Origin: Bacteroidaceae bacterium | GTDB taxonomy: Bacteria; Bacteroidota; Bacteroidia; Bacteroidales; Bacteroidaceae | NCBI GenBank assembly: GCA_028709135.1 | Contig: JAQVXN010000072.1 | Span: 1 to 8,426 of the forward strand | Length of the DNA stretch: 8,426 nucleotides | Direction of reading: 5' to 3' | Shown: piece by piece, positions 1 to 6,635 of the stretch | Position numbering within the stretch: the stretch's first letter is position 1 | How the letters are laid out: each line of letters begins with the position of its first letter | Program-made: the position numbers and the translations under genes | The notes under the pieces: generated by a model | Told to the model about the DNA's origin: nothing | The model's input: the letters and a program-made list of their open reading frames with translations, nothing else | Databases searched by the model: none

Positions 1-125
1 AGATATTATTCTGTTTTTTATAAAAATAGAGATCAACTCTAAAAGTTTCTCATCAATTAATAACAACAATCAGAAAATAGCAGCATGAAAAATTAAAAAA
101 GGAGCTGTCCTTTTGGAACAGCCCC
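1..125. mobile_element. Probable end of an insertion sequence (remnant, left edge of window)
   Basis: This AT-rich stretch ends with a run reading TTTTGGAACAGCCCC at 111-125. Its reverse complement starts GGGGCTGTTCCAAAA, a form resembling the terminal inverted repeats of IS1182/IS5-like elements as I remember them. Immediately to the right, a reading frame that looks genuinely coding begins without any ATG, which fits an IS inserted into that gene. In frame 1, bases 1-42 could encode the last 13 residues of a transposase (ending KNRDQL, stop at 40-42), but this is too short to assign. The other end of the element is outside the window, so the family is a guess and the exact boundary could be a few bases either way. 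The alternative is simply an intergenic region with a terminator. Confidence 0.45.
91..125 (-). terminator. Hairpin with T-tract, terminator-like on the minus strand
   Basis: The arms GGAGCTGTCC (101-110) and GGAACAGCCCC (115-125) can pair around a TTTT loop, with one mismatch or bulge. Read on the minus strand, the hairpin is followed by TTTTTTAATTTTT (complement of 87-100), which is the shape of an intrinsic terminator for leftward transcription. It would stop transcripts entering the IS end from the PRTRC side. It may instead be just the structure of an IS terminus, since several IS families carry terminators at their ends. Confidence 0.5.
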
Positions 126-126
126 T

Positions 127-1056
127 TCACAACTTGCCGAACATTACGGAGTTACACCCCCTCAAACGAAAGACTTCGGCTATCCGTACAACCTCGCACT
201 TGCTTATCGGAAAATCGAACAACAGTTGCGACAATCACACAAATGCAAGGATTTTACCGAGTTGCACATATCGGAAAACGGCGACACGGGACAACTGTTT
301 TTATCGGTAACAGAAACATATTATACAGGCAGTCAATTCTATTATGTGCCTGTTGTTCCGCTTTTTCGTATGTTCGAAGACCCCGAACGCAAGCAAACGG
401 CAATATTGCTTTTATCGGTGTGTTCGTATATCTACCACATTGCAAAGATACCGTTTTACAGGCAGGAAAACAGCTATCTCTATTGGCAGTACGAAATGCT
501 CAAAGAGTGGGCAATTCACGATGACGACAGCGAAGAAAACAGGGAAATTCTTGCAGAACTGAGCCAAGCCGAACAGATTGGCGACCAAATGCACACGATG
601 ATTTTCGACAAAGAAAACCTAACGCATTGGAAACGGCGTATCAAAACCTTTCGGGCAAAAGACCCTTTCGACAGCGATGTTTTTCTGATGACAACAAAAT
701 TTTTCCAACTCTATCAAAAATATCCCGAACGCCGATTATTCCAAAACAGCGTTACCGGTTGGGAAGAAACGGAATACTGTTACGATGAAGAAGAAACAAA
801 AATCACCATGGATAAATACATCGGCTTTATTGCCGATGATAAAGGCTATCTGTACGAACAACTTTGCGAAACGGTAAACGGCGAGTTTTCGCAGTATGGC
901 GAAATGGAAGAACCTGCCGTTACCACCTATTTTGATGGAACACCTGTCGGCAAAGAAAGTCTGGACTTTGAAAACCGGATTTTTCCCCTTATCAATGAAT
1001 TATGCTATTATCTGAACCAATACAATACTCAAGAAGATGAACGAGAACATAAATGA
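127..1056 (+). pseudogene. PRTRC-cassette protein in the F position, 5'-truncated
   Basis: The frame is open from base 97 to the stop at 1054-1056 but has no ATG in its first part. The first possible start is a TTG at 226 and the first in-frame ATG is at 370. The sequence upstream of 226 already reads like protein (for example GVTPPQTKDFGYPYNLALAY), so the real N-terminus lies further left and seems to have been cut off by the IS end at about 125. The remaining product of about 309 residues is soluble-looking, rich in acidic and aromatic residues, probably mostly helical, with no membrane segment and no catalytic motif I can name. Its place directly before PRTRC B, with a 20-bp overlap, suggests the PRTRC F protein, or the helical partner found in bacterial ubiquitin-like gene sets. 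That assignment rests on context. If the missing N-terminus is short, initiation at TTG 226 could still give a partly functional protein. Confidence 0.6.
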
Positions 1057-1768
1057 CATAACCCGAAGTTTTGGAACGATATACATCCCAAGATCGGCAT
1101 TGGTGGTATATCAAACCGAAGGACAACATCCACAAACCTACATCGAACATTTTGATATGGATGACAACGGCAGTCCGATAAATGCTCATCCTTTGACGGT
1201 AAAAGAAGGACAAGCATTGGCAAAAGCGTTGAACACCGAAAAGGAAGAACAGAACAAGGCTTTTTTACGTCCCAAAGGTATTATCCCTACCCACGTGTTG
1301 CACATTCATCCGAGCGAAAACGGAAGTGTCGTCTGGTACACCAAACCGCAAATCCGCCCGATGTTTTTTATCGACAGTTTGGGCATACCCAACGGCAAGG
1401 CGCACGTTCCGGCAATGGTTTGGAAAGCCGACAAAAACGGATTATCGGTTTACGCTTTGTCATCGGGCATTCGTCCAAAAGCCGAGACTTCGCTTTATTT
1501 TGCACCGTTTCCGAATGTTTATGAAGACAACCGTGTCTGTATGGGGACGGTGGACGTGAAAATCCAACAATCCGCATCGCTCGAAGAATTTATGCACGTA
1601 TGGGAAGAAAGTTTTTTCAACAGCTATTTCAGCCATTTGATAAACGGACATAATCCCGTTAATGGAAATTGCGTAACCCTTTGGAAAGAGCTAATCGAAA
1701 CGCAAGAACCGTTTCCAAAGGAAGTATTGATAAAAAACCGTTTAACTCTCAAAGACTTGATAAAATGA
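1037..1768 (+). CDS. PRTRC system protein B, E2-like fold (Prok-E2_D type)
   Basis: This 243-residue protein matches my recollection of PRTRC system protein B, which Pfam places in a prokaryotic E2 family (Prok-E2_D). Residues 157-169 read PFPNVYEDNRVCM. This parallels the E2 active-site strand HPNVYxxGxVCL of ubiquitin-conjugating enzymes, with Cys168 in the catalytic position and Phe in place of the His of HPN, a loss reported for this family. Other conserved-looking stretches are HIHPSENGSVVWY (89-101) and GNCVTLW (210-216). The ATG at 1037 overlaps the end of the preceding gene by 20 bp and has AAGAAG just before it. The stop overlaps the next ATG as ATGA, so B and ThiF are translationally coupled. 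The expected role is to accept a ubiquitin-like protein (PRTRC C, not in the window) from the E1-like partner; no activity has been shown here. The family assignment is secure, the biochemistry is inference. Confidence 0.85.
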   Translation: MNENINDITRSFGTIYIPRSALVVYQTEGQHPQTYIEHFDMDDNGSPINAHPLTVKEGQALAKALNTEKEEQNKAFLRPKGIIPTHVLHIHPSENGSVVWYTKPQIRPMFFIDSLGIPNGKAHVPAMVWKADKNGLSVYALSSGIRPKAETSLYFAPFPNVYEDNRVCMGTVDVKIQQSASLEEFMHVWEESFFNSYFSHLINGHNPVNGNCVTLWKELIETQEPFPKEVLIKNRLTLKDLIK

Positions 1769-2580
1769 ACAATACCGAACAAAAAACGACCGTCCATTTT
1801 ACGGACAGCGCATTGATACAGGCAACCAATCCGATAACGGTCAATCTTATCGGCGCAGGAGGAACAGGCTCGCAGGTTTTGACCGCTTTGGCACGGATAA
1901 ACCACTCCTTAAATGAACTCAATCACGCAGGATTGGAAGTAAGATTGTGGGATGATGACACCGTTGCAACCGCCAATTTGGGACGGCAACTCTTTGCCGA
2001 AGGCGAGTTGGGTATGTACAAATCGGTAGTCTTAATCAACCGCATCAACCGCTTTTTCGGTACGGATTGGAAAGCCGAGAACCGAAAATTTGAGAAAGAT
2101 ATACAAGGCAACATTCCTAAACAGGCAAGTGCAAGTATCACTATTTCGTGTGTGGACAGTGTGCAGGCTCGTTTTGGCATTGCCGAAATCCTTTCCGAAC
2201 TGAAAGAAAACAGACGGTATTACAGCCATACGCCAAAATATTGGCTTGATTTCGGTAACAGCCAATGCACAGGGCAGGTAATCCTTTCGACCGTCGGCGA
2301 ATTACGCCAACCGAAATCGGAACGGTTTGCAACTGTCGGCAACTTGCCGTTTGTTACCGCAGAGTTTGGCGATTTGCTCACGCAATCGGAACAGTCGGAC
2401 GATACGCCGAGTTGTTCATTGGCCGACGCATTGGAAAAACAGGATTTGTTTATCAACGCAACGTTGGCACAAATGGGTTGCTCTTTGCTTTGGAACTTGT
2501 TCCGTAACGGAATGACCGACACGAGAGGTTTTTTCCTTAATCTGAAAGATTTTCGCGCACAGCCGTTGAAAGTCGGCTGA
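1765..2580 (+). CDS. PRTRC system ThiF-family protein, E1-like adenylating enzyme
   Basis: This is a 271-residue ThiF/MoeB/E1-type protein. Motifs seen in order are a glycine-rich nucleotide loop GAGGTGS (30-36) after a beta strand; an acidic strand end LWDDDTV (61-67); the NLGRQ motif (71-75) whose Arg and Gln contact ATP in E1 enzymes; CVD at 129-131; and TPSCSLADAL (214-223), which lines up with the TCAEAG region of MoeB and makes Cys217 the candidate thiol. No CxxC zinc pairs are present, unlike MoeB. The expected reaction is ATP-dependent adenylation of the C-terminus of a small ubiquitin-like partner. I chose the ATG at 1765 because it overlaps the PRTRC B stop (ATGA) and yields MNNTEQKTT before the Rossmann domain; a longer frame from 1669 would run far into B. 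It is the last gene of the plus-strand operon, followed by a terminator. Confidence 0.88.
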   Translation: MNNTEQKTTVHFTDSALIQATNPITVNLIGAGGTGSQVLTALARINHSLNELNHAGLEVRLWDDDTVATANLGRQLFAEGELGMYKSVVLINRINRFFGTDWKAENRKFEKDIQGNIPKQASASITISCVDSVQARFGIAEILSELKENRRYYSHTPKYWLDFGNSQCTGQVILSTVGELRQPKSERFATVGNLPFVTAEFGDLLTQSEQSDDTPSCSLADALEKQDLFINATLAQMGCSLLWNLFRNGMTDTRGFFLNLKDFRAQPLKVG

Positions 2581-2597
2581 TGTTCATTTTTCTGATT

Positions 2598-2640
2598 GTC
2601 CCTGAAACTCTCGAAAAGTTTTAGGGACTTCTTTTCTTTG
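2598..2640 (+). terminator. Intrinsic terminator of the PRTRC operon
   Basis: GTCCCTGAAACT (2598-2609) pairs with AGTTTTAGGGAC (2617-2628) as a 12-bp stem with a single G-T wobble and a 7-base loop. It is followed by the T-rich run TTCTTTTCTTT. It lies 17 bp after the stop of the ThiF gene and is oriented to end plus-strand transcription. Read on the minus strand, the stem is followed by AATCAG with no T-run, so it is not a good terminator for the opposing hsd operon. Confidence 0.8.
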
Positions 2641-2666
2641 GGGAAAAGGCAAACAAAGAAAAGAAG
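2628..2666. repeat. 13-bp perfect inverted repeat, 13-base spacer
   Basis: CTTCTTTTCTTTG (2628-2640) is perfectly inverted as CAAAGAAAAGAAG (2654-2666) around a 13-base spacer. It begins on the last base of the terminator stem, so the two hairpins stand in tandem. The arms are purine/pyrimidine-biased and AT-rich. On the minus strand it lies about 45 bp after the hsdM stop and could slow or end the hsd transcript, but there is no T-run after it. It could also be a binding site or a scar of the recombination that joined the two operons. The function is unknown. Confidence 0.55.
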
Positions 2667-2710
2667 CAAAAGAAATTTGCCGGGACGGAATGGATAGTGT
2701 CTTGAATAAT

Positions 2711-4171
2711 TTAACTTAAGGATTCTTTAATATTTCTAAAATTGGCTAGAGCACTTTCAATATTTTCAATAATATCATCAATGAGCACTTCTGGTTCGGG
2801 AAGGTTGTCCAAGTCAATCAGATTATCATCTTTAAGCCAAAATATATCTAGGTTTGTTTTATCCCTTTCAATTATTTCTTCATAAGAATACTTACGCCAA
2901 CGACCGTTAGGATTATCACAAGACCAAGATTCTTCTCTTTCGTTTTCAGAACCTATTTTATAATTCTCAATAAAATCTGATAGATGCTTAAATGTAATTG
3001 GGTTATTCTTAGGTGTATGATGGATGTTTGTACGATAATCATAAAACCAAATTTCTTTTGTTCCAATCTCTTCACGATGTTTTTTTTTATCAAAAAATAA
3101 AACGTTCGATTTCACTCCTTGTGCATAAAATATACCTGTAGGCAATCTTAAGACGGTATGTAAGTTAGTTTCTTCAAGCAATTTTTTACGTATAATTTCG
3201 CCAGCTCCACCTTCAAACAAGACATTATCAGGAAGCACCACCGCAGCTCTTCCATCTTCTTCCAGCATAGCTACTATATGCTGTAAAAATGCTAGTTGTT
3301 TATTACTCGTAGTTACCCAAAAATCTTTACGTAAAAAATAACCATCTTTTTTCGCTTGGTTTTCATCTGTAGTTGGTATATCACTACTGCTTTTTCCAAA
3401 AGGAGGATTCGCCAACACAATTTTTACTTTGGGAACTTCTTTATTTACCTTTTGAGGATTCAGACTATCAGATACTTGTATGTCCGGTGTTTTTTGTAAA
3501 TCCCCTATACCATGTAAATACAAATTCATTAAACATAGTCTAGCAGTAGCTTTTTCGATTTCCCAACCGTGAAATGTCTCAAATTTCAAGAAATTATCCT
3601 GCTTTTCTGTGAGCTTATTATTTTCACGAATATAATTTAATGATCCTAAAAAAAAACCACCAGTGCCACATGACGGATCTGCAATGGTTTCGCCGGGAAT
3701 AGGATTAATACATTCCACCATTGCCTGTATGATAGGTCTTGGGGTAAAATACTGACCAGCTCCACTATTTTCAGCATTTTTCTGTAATAAGGTTTCATAA
3801 ATCTCCCCTTTGATATCAGAATCCGTAGAAGACCAATTATCTTCATCGATAAGTTGAAGCAATCTTTTTAGCTTTACAGAATCATGAATTTTATTTTGAG
3901 CACTAGCAAATATCTTTTCAAGCATTCCGCCTGACTCCGCTAGTGTTTTTAATATTTGCTCATATTGTTCTAAAAGTGCACCTCCAGAATTAGATACTAA
4001 CTCTTTCCAATTACATACGTCTGGTAAATTATATTTACTCTTGTTTTCATCTGCCATTTTTAGAAATAGCAAATAAGTTAATTGCTCTAAATAGTCATTA
4101 TACCCTAAGCCGTCATCACGGAGGGTATCACAATATGGCCAAATTTTTTGTGCTATGTTAGATGTTGACAT
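2711..4171 (-). CDS. hsdM: Type I restriction-modification methyltransferase subunit HsdM
   Basis: This 486-residue adenine-N6 DNA methyltransferase has the normal length for the family. Residues 1-130 form the helical HsdM N-terminal domain (QKIWPYCDTLRDDG, YLEQLTYLLFLKMAD), followed by the typical link GQYFTPRPII (139-148). AdoMet motif I is DPSCGTGGF (165-173) and the catalytic motif IV is NPPF (255-258), so both core sites are intact. It would form the M2S methylase with the HsdS encoded upstream. The frame extends to 4207, but I chose the ATG at 4171 because MSTSNIAQKIW matches the usual N-terminus and sits 5 bp after the HNH gene stop; the longer form would add 12 residues and overlap that gene. 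It is last in the minus-strand operon. Two 9-base homopolymers lie in the gene (3080-3088 and 3648-3656). Confidence 0.95.
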   Translation of the reverse strand: MSTSNIAQKIWPYCDTLRDDGLGYNDYLEQLTYLLFLKMADENKSKYNLPDVCNWKELVSNSGGALLEQYEQILKTLAESGGMLEKIFASAQNKIHDSVKLKRLLQLIDEDNWSSTDSDIKGEIYETLLQKNAENSGAGQYFTPRPIIQAMVECINPIPGETIADPSCGTGGFFLGSLNYIRENNKLTEKQDNFLKFETFHGWEIEKATARLCLMNLYLHGIGDLQKTPDIQVSDSLNPQKVNKEVPKVKIVLANPPFGKSSSDIPTTDENQAKKDGYFLRKDFWVTTSNKQLAFLQHIVAMLEEDGRAAVVLPDNVLFEGGAGEIIRKKLLEETNLHTVLRLPTGIFYAQGVKSNVLFFDKKKHREEIGTKEIWFYDYRTNIHHTPKNNPITFKHLSDFIENYKIGSENEREESWSCDNPNGRWRKYSYEEIIERDKTNLDIFWLKDDNLIDLDNLPEPEVLIDDIIENIESALANFRNIKESLS

Positions 4172-4176
4172 TATGT

Positions 4177-5046
4177 TTAGTTTAAACTTATTAAATTTGG
4201 CAACCAATTACAATAAATTGGTCTTTGCGAATATGAAATGATACAAGATATTGCAACTTTAGAGAAAGGAGCCTTTTTAGATGTAAGTTCTTGAATTCTG
4301 ATGCAAGCTCTTTCTATAATTTCACGTTTAACTCGTACATTAATAGGATTAATAATCTGTTGATTAAATTCTTCTAATTCTCTTTCACATAATCTCCAAA
4401 CTTCAGCTCGCTGTTGATTTAATTGATCCAACTCCAAGTGATATAGCTCTATGGAAATTTCAGCTCTCATTCTATCATCATCTGGCAAACCTGCAATAAT
4501 CAATGGTTTCCCATCTTTATCAAAAGAGATTAATGTAGTATCGTATTTTTTAGTTGGGTCTAATAAAATGGGTAACTCTGTATTAATGTTGTCATTTGGA
4601 TAATCACAACATATTGCTCCATTATGTGTGTCTATTGGGAAATAGTCTCCTTTCCCTTTAATTTCTTCATTATTGCTTAACCTGTCTTTTCTTCGTATAT
4701 TAACAAGGCTTCCAGCTAAACGATAGTTTCTCCAATTATAAGCCAGCCACCAATATCCATCTTTTTTAGTTAACTGTCCATCATAGTTTTTTGCTCTATT
4801 CTTAGGTCTAAAATGATCTATCACAAAGTCCGCTGCTCCCGCAGGTGCTTCAGAATACCAACATTTCGATTTAGACAATTCCAACATTACTTTCTGAAGA
4901 CTATTCCAATCAGTATGATCTTTTATGAAGTTTTTTCTTTCTTCAGGTGTCATATTAACTAACTGATTTAAGTAATCATCTGCAATTTTTTCAAAAGCAT
5001 GAATTTCTGGCAAATTTGCCAGCTCTTCAATATCAATATGTCTCAT
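4177..5046 (-). CDS. HNH endonuclease, PtuB-like, partner of the adjacent ATPase
   Basis: This 289-residue protein contains an HNH-type nuclease core: KCWYSEAP (61-68), then VIDHFRPKN (75-83) with the Asp77-His78 metal/catalytic pair, YWWLAYNWRNYRLAG (98-112), Asn116, and KGDYFP (132-137). This pattern fits the TIGR02646/PtuB-like nucleases that accompany ABC-type ATPases in Septu and some retrons. The first zinc-knuckle position reads CWYS rather than CxxC, so Cys65 is replaced by Ser; whether this is normal for the subgroup cannot be told here. The C-terminal 140 residues are helical, with a conserved-looking APFSKVA patch (259-265). The start overlaps the ATPase stop by 4 bp and has a good AAGGAAG ribosome site at 5053-5059, unusual for this operon. 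It is expected to be the toxic effector, cutting DNA or tRNA when the ATPase is triggered; the target is unknown. The nuclease call is firm, the Septu assignment moderate. Confidence 0.75.
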   Translation of the reverse strand: MRHIDIEELANLPEIHAFEKIADDYLNQLVNMTPEERKNFIKDHTDWNSLQKVMLELSKSKCWYSEAPAGAADFVIDHFRPKNRAKNYDGQLTKKDGYWWLAYNWRNYRLAGSLVNIRRKDRLSNNEEIKGKGDYFPIDTHNGAICCDYPNDNINTELPILLDPTKKYDTTLISFDKDGKPLIIAGLPDDDRMRAEISIELYHLELDQLNQQRAEVWRLCERELEEFNQQIINPINVRVKREIIERACIRIQELTSKKAPFSKVAISCIISYSQRPIYCNWLPNLISLN

Positions 5047-6635
5047 AATGTGCTTCCTTGTGAATTAGATTTAAGAATCTCTTCAGCAACTTCTTTAGAT
5101 ATACGCTCTAATTCTTTTTCTTCTTCTTTTGTTAGAACAGATTTTTGGAAAACTTCATGTTTACTAGTTAATTCAACAAACATGTTATATCTAGAGTCGA
5201 TAGACACATTATAAAAACCAATATCTTCAAGTTCCTGTGAAAGATCATTATATTCAACTATTTCTTTTTTTGATATTTTATTCGAGTTGAGTAATGTCTG
5301 TAAATACCTTTTTCTATTAACTTTATCCTCTAATTCTTTACTCATAATAGAAGGGAGACCAAATAATTCACTTGTAAGAATTTTTGCCACATTCATAAGT
5401 TTTGGATCGATTTCAGGCTCTTCAATTCTAATACTGCCACCAGAGATAGTTCTAAATATCCTAACCTCTTCTTTTTTTAATCCTCCGATTACCAAAGGAT
5501 CATGTGTACTAAGAATAATTTGAGTACTTGCAGGACGATGTACTACTTTATCCAAAAATTCTAAATATCTCCATTTCCAAATAGGATTAAGATGGGTATC
5601 AGGCTCGTCTAGCAAAATTAAAGAGTCCTCATCTTTTGTGAATTTTAATAGTCCCAATACAGTTAGTAATTGTTGTTCGCCTTCACTTAATTCTTTAAAA
5701 GTAATACTCCCATCAACATTCTTTTTCTTTACTTTAATTTTAACTTCTGCAATAAGTTTCGAAATATAAGTGCTTTCTAACGCTTTAAACAAAGCTGTAT
5801 TACTGGTGTAAGTTTTAGCTAATTCTTGCAGTTTGTCTTTGCCTTTTAGAAACAGATAAAGCCTTTTTTGATCTTCTGTTTCAGCAAATTCAGTTCGTAT
5901 TGTTTCATCATTATGTATTGGAGCTAAAGATAATTCCCAAAGCTTATCTAAGAATTGGCGAACTAAACCATCCGCTGTCCAAAAAATATCATCTGGATCG
6001 TTTTTAATTCTGGTAACTGCCCATGGTGGCATTTTAAGAACAAAAAGAATGGATTCAATATCTATAATGTTTAAAACCTCATTTAAAAACTTTATGCTCT
6101 CTTCTTCTTCATGAGTGAAATAAGCCAGTAAAACAAAATATGAATGAACCAATTGTACATAGAATAGTTTTCTTAAAGAATCAAGTTCAGCGTCTTTAAA
6201 ATCTTCTTTAATTATTTTTCTATAAAAATTGTTCTGGTGATCCCAAAAAAGCTCTTTCAATTTATTACTTAATCCGGAATAATAAGTAAATACGTATTTA
6301 GGTTGATATTTGGCTTTAGCTTCATCCGAAAAGAAATATTTAAACGTTTGCTTTTCATCATTTACCAGAATCACATAATTTCCTTTTTGACAGGTTACAT
6401 TAATTACATTATTCTGTATGTTGTAAACAATATTATAGTCAAAATTTGGCGATTGCCTTTTTGAGTCAGTACTTAAATCGAGATATTTGAAAATTAAAAT
6501 TAATGCTTCAATAAAATTTGATTTACCCGAAGCATTCTGTCCGAGCAAAACAGTTTTCATCTCATTTTCATCAAGATTAATCGTGAACTGTTTTAGGTTC
6601 TTATAATCCTCTATGTAAACCTGATCTATTCTCAT
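5043..6635 (-). CDS. Restriction-associated AAA/ABC-type ATPase, PtuA-like
   Basis: This 530-residue SMC/ABC-like ATPase carries Walker A GQNASGKS (32-39), the ABC signature LSEGEQQ (316-322), Walker B LILLDEPDTHLNP (339-351) with Glu344 as the catalytic base, and the H-loop STHDP (376-380). All are intact. Between them lies an insertion of about 270 residues containing YYSGLSNKLKELFW (118-131), a type of patch I associate with the ATPases next to type I restriction genes. After the ATPase core comes a charged tail of about 110 residues. There is no TOPRIM domain, so it is not an OLD/Gabija nuclease, and no zinc-hook Cys pair as in RloC. It overlaps hsdS by 4 bp (ATGA) and the HNH gene by 4 bp, so the three are translationally coupled. 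The likely role is sensor and regulator of the HNH nuclease, as PtuA is for PtuB. The exact family needs a profile search. Confidence 0.8.
   Translation of the reverse strand: MRIDQVYIEDYKNLKQFTINLDENEMKTVLLGQNASGKSNFIEALILIFKYLDLSTDSKRQSPNFDYNIVYNIQNNVINVTCQKGNYVILVNDEKQTFKYFFSDEAKAKYQPKYVFTYYSGLSNKLKELFWDHQNNFYRKIIKEDFKDAELDSLRKLFYVQLVHSYFVLLAYFTHEEEESIKFLNEVLNIIDIESILFVLKMPPWAVTRIKNDPDDIFWTADGLVRQFLDKLWELSLAPIHNDETIRTEFAETEDQKRLYLFLKGKDKLQELAKTYTSNTALFKALESTYISKLIAEVKIKVKKKNVDGSITFKELSEGEQQLLTVLGLLKFTKDEDSLILLDEPDTHLNPIWKWRYLEFLDKVVHRPASTQIILSTHDPLVIGGLKKEEVRIFRTISGGSIRIEEPEIDPKLMNVAKILTSELFGLPSIMSKELEDKVNRKRYLQTLLNSNKISKKEIVEYNDLSQELEDIGFYNVSIDSRYNMFVELTSKHEVFQKSVLTKEEEKELERISKEVAEEILKSNSQGSTL

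Noticed and set aside
113..594. Several short frames overlapping the first PRTRC gene on both strands
   Set aside because: They overlap the protein-like frame 127-1056 and show no domain, so they are frame shadows.
1669..1764. Longer N-terminus of the ThiF protein
   Set aside because: It would overlap PRTRC B by about 100 bases and add residues unlike E1 N-termini. The ATGA junction at 1765 is the natural start.
2220..2669. 149-codon minus-strand frame opposite the ThiF gene
   Set aside because: It runs antisense through the terminator and most of the ThiF 3' half, and its product is basic with no recognisable motif. It is a shadow of the higher-GC ThiF coding frame.
5043..6635. OLD/Gabija-type or RloC-type nuclease in the ATPase
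   Set aside because: There is no TOPRIM acidic motif after the ATPase core, no zinc-hook Cys pair, and no second nuclease domain. The HNH activity is in the separate downstream gene.
4177..6635. Retron (reverse transcriptase plus ncRNA) with PtuAB-like effectors
   Set aside because: No reverse transcriptase with a YADD motif is encoded in the window, and the genes are packed with no room for an ncRNA.
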